64,000 bases of DNA from Octadecabacter antarcticus 307 (GCF_000155675.2 NC_020911.1:2036501-2100500), one strand, 5' to 3'; positions 7,826 to 17,719 are shown, counted from the first letter of the stretch. Numbers and translations: made by a program. Notes: generated by a model from the sequence alone, not told the origin.

Positions 7826-8787
7826 TGTCGTTGATTTCTGTAAAGAACCTGACCCGCGTTTTTGACGTGTCCAAACCGTGGTTGAATAGGGTGATTGAGC
7901 GGCGTGCGAAGGCGTTTCTCACGGCAGTATCTGATGTGGATTTCGAAGTTGAAGAGCGCAGTACCTATGCACTGGTCGGCGAGAGTGGGTCTGGGAAATC
8001 CACCATTGGTCGCATGTTGGTTGGGCTGCTGACGCCCTCGTCAGGCAAGGTTGAAATTAACGGTGTGAACCTTGCGACCGAAACTGACGCAGACAAGGTT
8101 GATGTGATCAGGTCAGATATTCAGATGATTTTCCAAGACCCTTTTGCCTCGCTTAATCCGCGTTGGCGGGTGCGTGACATCATCGTGGAACCCGTTGTAG
8201 CCCGTGGTGGTGATGCGACGGGGCTGGCGGAAAAGCTGCTGGTACAAGTGGGACTTTCGGCGCTGGATGCTGGGAAATTTCCGCATGAATTTTCGGGTGG
8301 CCAACGGCAACGGATTTGTATTGCCCGCGCGTTGTCGTCTGAGCCAAAACTTATTGTGTGTGACGAGCCGACATCAGCACTTGATGTATCCGTGCAGGCG
8401 CAGGTCTTAAACTTAATGAGTGATCTTAAGGATAATTTTGGATTAACTTATGTTCTGATCAGCCACGACCTGACCGTGGTTCGACATATGGCTGACCGGA
8501 TTGGAGTTCTATACCTTGGACGACTGGTCGAGGAAGCGAGCCCTGAGGATTTGTTTACCGACACCAAACATCCGTATACTAAAATGCTGCTAGAAGCAGC
8601 CCCTCGGATGGATGGCTTTGGCCGCGAGGCAGACCTGCCAGAAGGTGAAATTCCAGACCCTATCGATCCGCCAAAGGGTTGTGCATTTAACCCGCGCTGC
8701 CCCATCGCTACGAATATTTGTAGACAAGAACGGCCTATGATGCGTCAGTTGGGTGATATTCGCGTTGCGTGCCATTTGGCAGATTAG
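7825..8787 (+). CDS. ABC importer ATP-binding protein 2 (DppF/OppF type)
   Basis: A 320-residue ATPase. I place the start at 7825 (MSLISVKNLTRVFDV), which overlaps the previous TGA, rather than an upstream in-frame codon. Motifs: GESGSGKSTIG (Walker A), IFQDPFASLNP (Q loop), EFSGGQRQRI (signature), LIVCDEPTSALD (Walker B), LISHDLTVV (switch), then an oligo_HPY tail with GCAFNPRCP. It completes the five-gene importer as the second nucleotide-binding subunit. Confidence 0.93.
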   Translation: MSLISVKNLTRVFDVSKPWLNRVIERRAKAFLTAVSDVDFEVEERSTYALVGESGSGKSTIGRMLVGLLTPSSGKVEINGVNLATETDADKVDVIRSDIQMIFQDPFASLNPRWRVRDIIVEPVVARGGDATGLAEKLLVQVGLSALDAGKFPHEFSGGQRQRICIARALSSEPKLIVCDEPTSALDVSVQAQVLNLMSDLKDNFGLTYVLISHDLTVVRHMADRIGVLYLGRLVEEASPEDLFTDTKHPYTKMLLEAAPRMDGFGREADLPEGEIPDPIDPPKGCAFNPRCPIATNICRQERPMMRQLGDIRVACHLAD

Positions 8788-9231
8788 CGTGATGCGGTGT
8801 TGTCAGAGGAAGCTGACTTGAGGTGGTCAAAGTGCCGACTTAGCTTTGTCGGACCACAAAACACAGCCCACTCTGCTACTTTAAAACGTGTCCTTAAATC
8901 ATTCGCTTGGCCGTGTTGATGTATGTCCGGTTTGCGCCTTCACTTCGAAATGTCCCGACACGGTTGAGAACGCGGCAACGCTTTGCCCGAACTGGCACCG
9001 CCGTGAACACTTTGGACCGGCCATTTGGCCCCACGGAGCAGTTGATCTAGGGTAGTGGCGGGCTGCAATAATGTGTTTGCGAAAGTGTTTGCCGACACCG
9101 TGTCAAACACAGCGTTTCAGTTTACTGTGTTGAACACAGTGTTTGCCTTTATGTGCTAACCAAACGATATCGCACAGTTTTTCGCACACCTCTAAAATAG
9201 TATAGTTTAGCAATTTAAAACTATGGCTTAT
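8788..9231. other. Intergenic stretch with palindromes, no gene
   Basis: No coding frame recognised. Just after the ATPase gene, 8831-8858 can fold (GTGCCGAC with GTCGG and GGTGGTC with GACCAC nearby), a possible terminator without a T run. A cluster of GTGTTTG/CAAACAC palindromes lies at 9072-9146 and is listed separately. The last 80 bases are AT-rich and run into the IS1595-family element. Confidence 0.5.
9072..9146. repeat. Cluster of GTGTTTG-type palindromes
   Basis: Within 75 bases there are three GTGTTTG units (9073, 9085, 9140) and two interlocking dyads: GTGTTTG...CAAACAC at 9085-9110 with inner GACAC/GTGTC, and a perfect 17-bp palindrome ACTGTGTTGAACACAGT at 9124-9140. Such spacing could be a multi-copy operator or an iteron-like protein binding site. 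No adjacent regulator gene explains it. Confidence 0.45.
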
Positions 9232-9242
9232 TTTAAACGCAA

Positions 9243-10407
9243 AGGCTTATCCCCTTTGCTCCGGCGGCACCTGATGTAGTGTGAAGCGGCTTGCCAATCT
9301 ACAATGTTCTTGTATTGTTCTACCCATGCCAGCCAGATGGAAAAACGACAAACCCATGTCCCGCCCGGCGTTCGACGCCAGGTTTTCTGATGAGGAAGCG
9401 TGTTCGCATTATCTGGCGGAACATCGTTGGCCTGAGGGCTTTGTGTGTCCTTCCTGTGGCACCTGCAAGGGCTGGCCGTTAAAGCGAAATCGCGCGACTT
9501 GGGAATGTGCCGGTTGCGCACGGCAGACATCCGTGACGGCTGGCACGGTGATGCACAGCAGCCATTTGCCGTTGCGAATTTGGTTTCTTGCCGCGCACAT
9601 CATCACCAGCCATTCCAACGGCATGTCAGCGCTGCAACTTCAGGCGCAACTTGGCCTTGGCAGCTACAAGACGGCGTGGCTCCTCTTGCAAAAGCTGCGG
9701 CGGTCGATGGTCAACCCTGACCGCAACCCCCTGAAAGACCTTGTCGAGATCGATGAAACAGAGATTCCGTTCCGGTCCCGGCATGATCCCGAGGACCGGC
9801 CAAAGGGTGGGCGGAGCCCGGTCGGAAAGATGTTTGTCGTCTGCGCCGTCGAGTTATCAAGAGACGGACATCCGCGCCGTATCAGGATGAAACACATTCC
9901 CGACGGCGCATCAAAGACGCTACACGGGTTCATTGGTCAGGCTGTAGAGCCTGGCGCTCACGTCATCACGGATGGCTGGCTAGGTTACGAAAATCCCCCT
10001 GCAAACACGCATGAGGCGAAGGTCGTCAGCGGCAAGAAGGCACATGACATACTCCACTGGGTCCACCGCGTGTTCTCCAACCTAAAAACGTGGGCAAAAG
10101 GCGTCTTCCACGGCCTCAGAAAATGCCATCTGCAACGCTATCTCGACGAATTTGTGTTCCGCTGGAACCGACGGCGACACATGCGAAGCGCCTTCGACAC
10201 GCTGCTGGGGATCGGTGTTGGTATTGGCCCAGCGACATATCGTGATTTTGTTGAACAGCGCGCCTGAAGGCCCTTGTTCACGGCAAAAGCCACGCCCCAT
10301 AAACCCACCAGATGTTACAAACTGATCCGATCCGCCTCTCAAGCCACAAGGGCGAGGTTCTGCGCCGCGTCAACATGTGGGGCAACCGGACTAAAAGGGA
10401 TAAGCCT
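9243..10407 (+). mobile_element. IS1595-family insertion sequence, apparently intact
   Basis: One transposase gene lies between inverted ends: GGCTTATCCC at the left (from about 9244) matches the reverse complement of GGGATAAGCC at the right (10397-10406). An 11-bp direct repeat, TTTAAACGCAA, flanks it at 9232-9242 and 10408-10418; the family normally makes 8-bp duplications, so part of the repeat may be terminal sequence. Unlike every other IS in the window it carries no palindrome insertion. It lies next to a tRNA-like 3' end. Confidence 0.85.
9356..10267 (+). CDS. IS1595-family transposase
   Basis: A zinc-ribbon DDE-type transposase of about 303 residues from MSRPAFDARFSDEEACSHYL; an earlier in-frame ATG at 9326 is possible. 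The N-terminal zinc ribbon has CPSC and CAGC pairs. The catalytic domain shows DETE (VEIDETEIPFR), VITDGWLGY, and the C-terminal HRVFSNLKTWAKGVFHGL with a YLDEFVFRWNRR block, where the family carries its last acidic/Asn residue. Length and motifs look complete, so it may be active. Confidence 0.88.
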   Translation: MSRPAFDARFSDEEACSHYLAEHRWPEGFVCPSCGTCKGWPLKRNRATWECAGCARQTSVTAGTVMHSSHLPLRIWFLAAHIITSHSNGMSALQLQAQLGLGSYKTAWLLLQKLRRSMVNPDRNPLKDLVEIDETEIPFRSRHDPEDRPKGGRSPVGKMFVVCAVELSRDGHPRRIRMKHIPDGASKTLHGFIGQAVEPGAHVITDGWLGYENPPANTHEAKVVSGKKAHDILHWVHRVFSNLKTWAKGVFHGLRKCHLQRYLDEFVFRWNRRRHMRSAFDTLLGIGVGIGPATYRDFVEQRA

Positions 10408-10418
10408 TTTAAACGCAA

Positions 10419-10466
10419 GTCTTGAAAATCCTCGTGTTGGTGGTTCGATTCCGCCTCCGGACACCA
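10419..10466 (+). other. tRNA/tmRNA-like 3' end, probable attachment-site remnant
   Basis: GGTGG-TTCGATT-CCGCC (10439-10455) makes a T arm with the canonical seven-base loop, followed by TCCGGAC, discriminator A and an encoded CCA (10456-10466). Upstream CTTGAAA resembles a UGA anticodon loop, but the stem around it does not pair and no matching 5' acceptor strand GTCCGGA is present even when the IS1595 element is removed. A bare 3' end of this kind is typical of the att site left by an integrating island or prophage. Whether the source was tRNA-Ser or tmRNA is unclear. Confidence 0.5.
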
Positions 10467-10467
10467 C

Positions 10468-10827
10468 TTATTTCCCGTTGTGTATCAAGTGATTAACTAC
10501 AAAATCGATACAATTTCTTTTATTCACAAAATTAGGATCGATACGGCGAAATCGCTGCAGATTAGTATTTCCGTTACGCACAGCATCCAATCCCAAGGAC
10601 ATTTCGAAAACCAGTCTTTGAAAAGATGTCTTCATATCGATCCTATTTCCCTGAGAACCAGGGAAAATTAGGTCTATTTTATCATGGTGGTCAAGCGGCA
10701 AGACGTCTTCGGAAGAGACAACTAATCCGCCCCAACATTCGGAATTATTGAATTTACCGGCGATAAAGACGGTAATCGCAGCGTATACTATTGGAACATC
10801 ACCAAACGTGGCGTCACTGATCATCAA
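10468..10827 (-). CDS. Hypothetical protein, 119 residues
   Basis: I do not recognise this protein. It starts MMISDATFGDVPIVYAAITVFIAG and has a middle part rich in Asp and hydrophobic residues (EDVLPLDHHDKIDLIFPG). There is no clear signal peptide or membrane helix. A weak AAGG lies about ten bases before the start. Base composition is more AT-rich than the neighbours. It abuts the tRNA-like 3' end and could be island cargo, or not a gene at all. Confidence 0.35.
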   Translation of the reverse strand: MMISDATFGDVPIVYAAITVFIAGKFNNSECWGGLVVSSEDVLPLDHHDKIDLIFPGSQGNRIDMKTSFQRLVFEMSLGLDAVRNGNTNLQRFRRIDPNFVNKRNCIDFVVNHLIHNGK

Positions 10828-10919
10828 GATCTAACCTTAATCATCCCTCACACACGCTTGGTGCGCTTGATACATAGGGCCAGATATTTTGAGACAAAAG
10901 CAGGGCGAAAAGATAAGGT

Positions 10920-12128
10920 TTAGGCGAGCTTTGTTTCAATTTGATTCGAGCGTTCAAGCGATTGGTGAACGGGGCAGCGGTCCGCGATTTCGAGCAGGCG
11001 GGCGCGTTGGCTGTCATCAAGGTCGCCTTGCAGGCTAATCGTGCGAACGAAGCTGTCAATCTTTGTTTTGGTTTCGTTGCCAGCGTCCTGAGCGTGGACT
11101 TTATCATGGGTTACATCCACGCTGACTGACGCGAGCGGCCAGCCTTTGCGACGGGCATACATGCGGATGGTCATGGATGTGCACGCACCGAGGCCCGCCG
11201 AAAGGAAACCGTAGGGCGTCAGACCTTTGTTGGTGCCGCCGTAAGCTGCCGGTTCATCCGCGAGCAAGTGATGGGGCCCCGATTGTACGTCTTGCAAGAA
11301 ACCTTTGGGGTCGGCTTCGGAGACACGCAACACGCCTTCGGGGGCGCCGATTGGCGCCGCGGCGCGGGGCAGGTCAATGTAGCGCTTGGCCCATGTCGCG
11401 ATGACGTCGGCGGCGTATTCGGCGTCCGCTGCGCGGCTGAGCAGGTGGTCGGCGCCGTCCAGAGTAATGAAACTTTTTGGATGTTTGGCTGCCAGGAAAA
11501 TCTCAGACGCGTTGTCGATGGACACCGTTGCGTCGCGTGGGGCGTGGAGCACCAAAAGTGCGGCGTTGAGGCCCGCGATCGCCGGGGTGAGTTTGCCTTT
11601 GGCGATGTCTTTTAGGAAGTCGTTGGAGATGCGGAAAGGCCGCCCGCCAAGCGACACTTCTGCTACCCCGTCACGAATGATCTGCGGCAGGGAATCGGCG
11701 AAATTTTTGGTGACGTGTTCGGGATCAAACGGCGCGCCCAAGGTGACGGCAGCCTTAATATTTTTCATCTCGGGTGCTGCTTTGAGCACGGCTGCCCCGC
11801 CCAAGCTGTGACCGACCAGCAAGGATGGGCACATGCCGCGCAGTACGAGTTCCGCGTTTGCCGCCATGAGGTCTTGCACATTGCTAGTGAAGTTTGTGTT
11901 TTCAAACTCGCCTTCCGAATGGCCCAGCCCAGTGAAATCAAACCGCAACACGGCGATGCCCATGGACGACAGGCGCGCGGCAATGCGACGGGCCGCGGGG
12001 ATGTCTTTGGAACAGGTGAAACAATGAGCGAACAGGGCCGTCGAGAGGTACGGACCATCGGGCAGATCAAGACGGGCTGCGAGTTGCTGGCCATCATGAC
12101 CGGGGAAAGTGAAGCGTTCGGTTGGCAT
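10920..12128 (-). CDS. Bifunctional alpha/beta hydrolase - OsmC family protein
   Basis: A 402-residue fusion. Residues ~1-255 are an alpha/beta hydrolase with the nucleophile elbow GHSLGG, a late Asp (HAPRDATVS) and His in LDGADHLL. Residues ~270-402 are an OsmC domain with the pair of redox-type positions: [13 protein letters not shown] and the DRCPVHQSL motif containing the second Cys. This hydrolase-OsmC fusion is a known bacterial type; OsmC proteins reduce organic hydroperoxides, and the hydrolase partner's substrate is unknown. It stands alone, divergent from the gene fragment at 12225. Confidence 0.9.
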   Translation of the reverse strand: MPTERFTFPGHDGQQLAARLDLPDGPYLSTALFAHCFTCSKDIPAARRIAARLSSMGIAVLRFDFTGLGHSEGEFENTNFTSNVQDLMAANAELVLRGMCPSLLVGHSLGGAAVLKAAPEMKNIKAAVTLGAPFDPEHVTKNFADSLPQIIRDGVAEVSLGGRPFRISNDFLKDIAKGKLTPAIAGLNAALLVLHAPRDATVSIDNASEIFLAAKHPKSFITLDGADHLLSRAADAEYAADVIATWAKRYIDLPRAAAPIGAPEGVLRVSEADPKGFLQDVQSGPHHLLADEPAAYGGTNKGLTPYGFLSAGLGACTSMTIRMYARRKGWPLASVSVDVTHDKVHAQDAGNETKTKIDSFVRTISLQGDLDDSQRARLLEIADRCPVHQSLERSNQIETKLA

Positions 12129-12224
12129 TCAGCATCGCCTTTTGACTTGGGGTTGCAGTACAGGTGAAGCAGGACGGATGCGCCCGCAAGGGCTGTGACG
12201 CCTGCGTCACAGGAAGGTGAGTAG

Positions 12225-12629
12225 ATGTGGTCTTGGATCAAACATGGATTGGTCGTCAGTGCGGCTGTGGTGTTGGCCGCTTCGTTCGTGGGGGATGTGC
12301 ACGGACTGGGCGATAGTTTGGTGGTGTTTCGACCGTTGATCCTGCTCGGGTGTTTTGCGGTGTCGGGCTTGGCATGGCGGGCTATTTCAATAAGGTCGCG
12401 TCGAGGCCGGGCGCTGCCATGGTTTAAACAGGCAACCGCGACCGAGCGGGTCGGCCCGCTGGTCCGCACGTTTGATCTGTTCGGCTATCCGTTGGGCATC
12501 GATCACATATTGGTGACGGGCGGCAAAGGGACGCTGTCGGTCCGGCCGCAGTTGGGGTCTGACCACTTCGGCTTGCTGGCGTCGGTCGTGTTTCGCTCGC
12601 GGCCCATCAGCGCATCATCATGGGGATAG
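12225..12629 (+). pseudogene. Endonuclease/exonuclease/phosphatase family gene with its middle deleted
   Basis: The 134-residue frame joins two ends of a protein that is usually above 300 residues. Residues 1-~65 resemble the membrane N-terminus of EEP-family proteins (MWSWIKHGLVVSAAVV..., HGLGDSLVVFRPLILL). Residues ~93-125 are the C-terminal catalytic end, with GIDHILVTGG and LGSDHFGLL, which contains the SDH motif. The metal-binding Asn/Glu and central His-Asp blocks are missing. After LLASVVF the frame runs into the 3' end of the convergent dddP remnant, so that junction is also rearranged. Confidence 0.7.
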
Positions 12630-13936
12630 GTCGTCAGGTTTTCGAACCCGTCTTCAGTGATCAGCACTTGGTCTTCAAGTTTGATTGAGAAATTACCGCC
12701 TTCTTCCCCCAACAAAGCCTCGACTCACAAAACCATGCCAGGTTCTAGTTCGTGATCGAACGCGCCTTCGACCATTCTGTCAGGGTAAGCGACCAGCGGC
12801 CATTCATCGCATAACCCAACGCCGTGCATCAGGCAGCCGTATTTTTGTTTTTGATACTTGGCTTCCAACACGTGGGTGTTGCGGCTGAGATCTTGGATAT
12901 TCACCCCGGGCTTGAGCATTTGCATATTGGTTTCAATATGTTCTACGCCATGCTTCATTGCTTCGATCATGTCTGGGCGGGGTTTTTGATTGCCAATCCA
13001 CCATGTGCGGGAGATGTCGATGCAAATACCGTAGCTGCCGATCAGGTCCGAATCGAACGCAAGGATTTCGTTGGGCTGCGTGATGCGCGGGCCGCATTCT
13101 TGGAACCATGGGTTGGTGCGCGGGCCGGACGACAATAGGCGGGTTTCAATCCATTCGCCGCCGCGTTTGATGTTTTCGGCGTGTAACACGGACCAGATAT
13201 CGTCTTCGGATGTGACGCCATTGCCGGAGTGGCTGCGGGCGAAATCCTCCATGACTTTGACAGCAGTTTCGCAGGCGTGATTGGCGCAGCGCATTGCTAG
13301 GATTTCGTCAACGCCTTTGACAGCGCGCGCGTGTTCGGTGACTTCTTCGCCTTCCATGACTTCAAATCCGCGGGCTTCAAGCGCGCGAAGTCCGTCTATC
13401 ATGATCTTGTCCACCGCAAGGCGGGTGTCTGACCCCGCATGTTCGCGCATCACGTCTTTAATCTCGTCTGCGAAGGTCGATGCGGCTTGTAAGCCTTTAT
13501 TGCCATTCGAGAAATAAAACATCGACGCGCCGCTACGCCGTTCGCGCACGAGGGGGTTAAACGCGCTTAGAAACGGCGAAATTTTGTAATCCCAGATGAT
13601 CATGTATCCATCAGCACACAGCAGCACCGCACGAAACGGATTGTGTGTGTTCCACAGCTGCATATTGGTACTGTCGGTGGCGTAGCGGATGTTGAGCGGG
13701 TCAAACATCAGCAATCCGCCATACCCGCGATCCACAATGTGTTGCGTCAGCCGTTTCCAGCGGTATTCGCGCATGTTGTGTAAGTTCGGCAGAACCAGAC
13801 CCGCAGAGTGCCATTCCCCAAACGCCAGTTGCGTCGGCCCGATTTCAACGCGGTCATTGTCGTTGGGGGTGCCGTCGCCCAATATAGCACTTTTGGACGG
13901 GTAGATCTTGCGCGTGTCGCGATAATGACTGTTCAT
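12596..13936 (-). pseudogene. dddP: DMSP lyase DddP, interrupted by one in-frame stop
   Basis: An M24-family metalloenzyme that cleaves dimethylsulfoniopropionate to DMS and acrylate. From MNSHYRDTRKI the sequence follows the roseobacter DddP family through SNTFNPF-like THNPFRAVLL, WFQECGPRI, the metal-binding FDSDLIGSYGICIDISRTWW, and HGVGLCDEWPLVAYP. After ELEPGMVL comes TGA (12725-12727), where the family has Cys; the same frame then continues VEALLGEEGGNFSIKLEDQ to DDALMG. The stop removes the last ~42 residues including the two metal-ligand glutamates. The original stop codon is also missing, since the frame runs on into the neighbouring fragment. Confidence 0.88.
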
Positions 13937-14019
13937 GGCGTGTCTCCATTGGGTATGATCAGCGTGACGGGGCAAATTGCGTCTGTCAGGTTGAAAAGCG
14001 ACACTTACAGGCGACGCAA

Positions 14020-14775
14020 ATGAATGAAATCCGGACCCCGATACTGCAGGATAAATTGCCGCCCGGTCAGGCCGAGGTCGCCGCGGCGCGACTTCCGTCA
14101 ATGCGCCCTGTGGTGGGGCCGTGGCTGACGTTTGATGGTGCGTATGGGGCCCAGATGGCGCTGCGGCGGCGGTTATTGCAGAGCTGTGAGGCGGATGTTT
14201 ATGCCCAGACGCTGGATGGTTTGGCGGCTGCAGTTGGATTTGTTGCCGCCGCACTTGATGCTTTGCCTGCTGGGTTTGTGCGGACGGGCGATCATGTGCG
14301 GTGTCCGGATGGGCACAGGGCGGTTATAGATTGGAATGCACCGCTTCGATCCATCGGGGCGGTTTTGCAGCAAGACGTCTGTATCTTGGAACGGCGCGGC
14401 CATGAGCATGTTTTGAGCGGCGCCGTCTTGTGTTTCCCGGCGAGTTGGACCCTAGCGCAAAAGATAGGCAAGCCGTTGATCAAAATTCATAATCCGGTGG
14501 CGGACTATGACAGTGCCATTGCGACGCGGGTTCAGCGTTTATTTGATGGGGCGCAGGAGGGGCGTCCGATGTGGCGGGCCAACTTGCTTCGTTATAACGA
14601 AGCGCACCTGCATCAGCCGAGGCGGGAAAACGATCCGCGCCCAGTCGTGCAGCCGGATGCACCGTATCTGCGCAGCGAACGACAAACTGTTTTACGACTG
14701 CCGCAGCCCGATGCCGTGGCGTTTGTGATTCATACGACTGTTGTGGCCGCAGACGCGCCAGATGCGCGGGATTAG
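14020..14775 (+). CDS. DUF3445 family protein (heme-dependent oxidative N-demethylase type)
   Basis: A 251-residue cytoplasmic protein. Family landmarks are MRPVVGPWLTFDGAYGAQMALRR near the start, VQEDVCIL-like LQQDVCILERRG, LCFPASWTLAQKIGKPLIKIHNPV in the centre, and RSERQTVLRLPQPDAVAFVIHT at the end. Members include the alpha subunit of dimethylamine-type heme-dependent N-demethylase. It is divergent from dddP with an 80-bp shared upstream region. Partner subunits are not nearby, so the substrate is open. Confidence 0.82.
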   Translation: MNEIRTPILQDKLPPGQAEVAAARLPSMRPVVGPWLTFDGAYGAQMALRRRLLQSCEADVYAQTLDGLAAAVGFVAAALDALPAGFVRTGDHVRCPDGHRAVIDWNAPLRSIGAVLQQDVCILERRGHEHVLSGAVLCFPASWTLAQKIGKPLIKIHNPVADYDSAIATRVQRLFDGAQEGRPMWRANLLRYNEAHLHQPRRENDPRPVVQPDAPYLRSERQTVLRLPQPDAVAFVIHTTVVAADAPDARD

Positions 14776-14879
14776 AGGATAAGGGTAAGAAGGGCGATCA
14801 TGGTGCCGCACGCGAGCGCAATTTTGCGGGGCTTGGTAGCGACAAGCCAGCGGAACGGGTCATATGCGATGGCGGCCAT
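14772..14879 (-). CDS. Possible small membrane protein or gene remnant, 35 residues
   Basis: The frame MAAIAYDPFRWLVATKPRK followed by a hydrophobic stretch (IALACGTMIALLTLIL) could be a one-helix membrane peptide. It overlaps the end of the DUF3445 gene on the other strand. No ribosome binding site stands out. The upstream 300 bases (14880-15176) contain no other gene I can support, so this may equally be the tail of a lost gene. Confidence 0.25.
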   Translation of the reverse strand: MAAIAYDPFRWLVATKPRKIALACGTMIALLTLIL

Positions 14880-15176
14880 GCTGCGCCCCGGCCACCGTAT
14901 TGATATGCGTCAATCGGTATCCTGTGGCTCTGCCACGCGCTCGGCATCCTGTTGGCACCTGTATGATAGGCAGAGGCTGGACGATTAGATATCCGATGCG
15001 CACCAAAACGTGGCGTTGAGGTTGCGCGTTGGGCCACTTTTGGCGTGAGAGAAAATTCAGTGTTGGTCATGAAATCACTTTGGCCCATCAATTCGTCAAC
15101 AAAACGGAACCGTTGTGGTATTTTGGGTGTTTGTTGGGGCCACAATGTGGCGGGTTGACCAAGCGCGGCTACAACT

Positions 15177-15205
15177 AAAAAAAGCGCCCCATTTGGGGGC
15201 GCCTT
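15177..15205 (-). terminator. Rho-independent terminator of glnB-glnA
   Basis: Read on the minus strand, GGCGCCCCC and GGGGCGC form a GC stem separated by AAAT and are followed by a run of seven T. It begins about 35 bases after the glnA stop. Confidence 0.85.
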
Positions 15206-15238
15206 TGCACTGGTGTTTAGGTCTCATCCCCTAGGCGG

Positions 15239-16645
15239 TTAGCAGCTGTAATACAGCTTAAATTCAACAGGGTGCGGGGTGTGTTCGTATTCGTAAACTT
15301 CCTCCCACTTAAGGTCCATGTAGCCCTGCAACTGATCCTTGGTGAACACATCGCCTTGCAGCAAGAAGTCCATATCTTTTTCCAACTCTTCCAGCGCTTC
15401 GCGCAAGGAACCGCAGACCGTCGGAATTTCAGCCAGTTCTTCTGGTGGTAGATCGTAAAGGTCCTTGTCGGATGCAGGACCGGGATCGATCTTGTTCTTG
15501 ATCCCGTCGACGCCGGCCATCAACAGTGCGGCAAAGCACAGGTATGGGTTGGCTGCTGGGTCAGGGAAACGGGCCTCAACGCGCTTGGCTTTGGGGGATT
15601 CTGTCCACGGAATCCGCACACAGCCGGACCGGTTGGACGCAGAATACGCCCGCAGAACCGGCGCTTCGAAGCCCGGGATTAGACGCTTGTAGGAATTCGT
15701 GGACGGGTTCGTGATCGCGTTCAGCGCCTTGGCATGCTTAAGGATGCCGCCGATGAAATACAGCGCTTCTTGTGACAGATCGGCATACTTGTCGCCTGCA
15801 AACAACGGCTTGCCGTCTTTCCAGATCGACATGTTCACGTGCATGCCCGTACCATTGTCTCCCGCGATGGGCTTTGGCATAAACGTTGCGGTTTTGCCGT
15901 AGGCCTGTGCGACATTGTGTACGACGTATTTGTACTTTTGCAGTTCATCGGCTTGTGTCGTCAACGTACCGAAGATCAGGCCGAGTTCGTGCTGGCAGGA
16001 CGCCACTTCGTGGTGGTGCTTGTCGACCTTCATGCCCATTCGTTTCATCGTCGACAACATCTCAGAGCGAATGTCCTGTGCGTCATCGATTGGGTTAACA
16101 GGGAAATAGCCGCCCTTAACACCGGGGCGGTGGCCCGTGTTGCCCATTTCGTACTGCGTGTCGGTGTTCCAAGATGCGTCGATTGCATCGACCTGGTAGG
16201 ACACTTTGTTGATACCGACTTGATAACGGACGTCATCAAATAAGAAGAATTCAGCTTCGGGACCCCAATAGGATGTGTCGCCGATACCGGTGGATTTCAA
16301 ATATGCCTCAGCGCGTTCGGCAGTGCCACGCGGGTCGCGGTCGTAGCCTTCGCCGGTGTCTGGTTCAACCACAGAACAATGGATGCACAGTGTTTTCTCA
16401 GCATAAAACGGGTCAATGTATGCGCTGTCCACGTCCAGCATCAGTTTCATGTCTGACTTATCAATTGATTTCCAACCTGCGATGGACGATCCGTCGAACA
16501 TAAATCCTTCTTCAAGAAAGTCTTCGTCAACTTGATCTGACATCAAGGTTACGTGCTGCAATTTTCCGCGCGGGTCGGTGAAACGGACGTCGACATAATC
16601 GATGTCCTCGTCTTTGATCATTTGGACAATATCTTTGTTGGTCAT
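15239..16645 (-). CDS. glnA: Glutamine synthetase, type I
   Basis: A 468-residue dodecameric GSI enzyme that makes glutamine from glutamate, ammonia and ATP. It shows [13 protein letters not shown] at the N-terminus, the [10 protein letters not shown] loop, the [10 protein letters not shown] and [11 protein letters not shown] active-site blocks, and near the C-terminus [20 protein letters not shown]. The adenylylation-site region ([13 protein letters not shown] precedes it, with YDLPPEE) is present, so control by GlnE is likely. It is downstream of glnB by 72 bp and ends at a strong terminator, so glnB-glnA forms an operon. Confidence 0.96.
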   Translation of the reverse strand: MTNKDIVQMIKDEDIDYVDVRFTDPRGKLQHVTLMSDQVDEDFLEEGFMFDGSSIAGWKSIDKSDMKLMLDVDSAYIDPFYAEKTLCIHCSVVEPDTGEGYDRDPRGTAERAEAYLKSTGIGDTSYWGPEAEFFLFDDVRYQVGINKVSYQVDAIDASWNTDTQYEMGNTGHRPGVKGGYFPVNPIDDAQDIRSEMLSTMKRMGMKVDKHHHEVASCQHELGLIFGTLTTQADELQKYKYVVHNVAQAYGKTATFMPKPIAGDNGTGMHVNMSIWKDGKPLFAGDKYADLSQEALYFIGGILKHAKALNAITNPSTNSYKRLIPGFEAPVLRAYSASNRSGCVRIPWTESPKAKRVEARFPDPAANPYLCFAALLMAGVDGIKNKIDPGPASDKDLYDLPPEELAEIPTVCGSLREALEELEKDMDFLLQGDVFTKDQLQGYMDLKWEEVYEYEHTPHPVEFKLYYSC

Positions 16646-16717
16646 ATCAGCGGTCTTTCGTTTGATAGGTTTGATGTAGGACTGATCTTATTGCGCGTTT
16701 GATATAGCGTCTAATTT

Positions 16718-17389
<672 letters not shown>

Positions 17390-17719
17390 TTAACCGGCTG
17401 TACTGGCGACTTCGAGCCCGTCTGCGTAAACGATGTGCTGACGCTCAAAGATCAATTCATAGATGCTCAGTGTTTTGGCGTCGACTTGCGACACGACTTC
17501 ATCGTCAATCAGGCGCTTTGCCTTGACCGTTGCGACATCAGCGCCAAACAGTGCTTTTGCACGCCAGTCACGAATGTGAACCAGCGTGTCGGGGCCCACG
17601 ATCATATCGTCTTGTGGCCGCATATGGCCAAGGTCCCCCCCTTGATCTTGATAGCGGCCACGCGGATCTTTGAGATGCGCATTTCGCGCTGGATTTTCAT
17701 ACCGCTATCGCGGGTGATG
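17390..17719 (-). pseudogene. C-terminal fragment of a Hint-domain protein
   Basis: The frame ends with DTLVHIRDWRAKALFGADV, KRLIDDEVVSQV and YELIFERQHIVYADGLEVAST, the pattern of the Hint_2 (hedgehog/intein-like) domain common in secreted roseobacter proteins. Upstream residues IRVAAIKIKGG are in a different frame, and the switch falls at a run of seven G/C (17636-17642). The N-terminal part is cut off by IS copy A2 at 17720. The gene is therefore truncated and probably frameshifted. Confidence 0.6.

Noticed and set aside
2665..9121. AACACAGCGTTTC shared at about 2667 and 9107 as a repeat family
   Set aside because: A single 13-bp match in AT-rich flanks of IS-bearing regions is too little to claim a repeat.
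10373..10466. Functional tRNA-Ser(UGA)
   Set aside because: The anticodon stem does not pair, the D arm is absent and no 5' acceptor strand exists, with or without the IS1595 element.
12725..12727. TGA in dddP as selenocysteine
   Set aside because: DddP is not known to use selenocysteine, the residue aligns with an ordinary Cys, and no SECIS-like element was recognised next to it.
14798..15145. Minus-strand 115-residue protein between DUF3445 and glnA
   Set aside because: It has an atypical Arg/Pro/Ser-rich sequence and no ribosome binding site, and overlaps a more plausible small hydrophobic frame.
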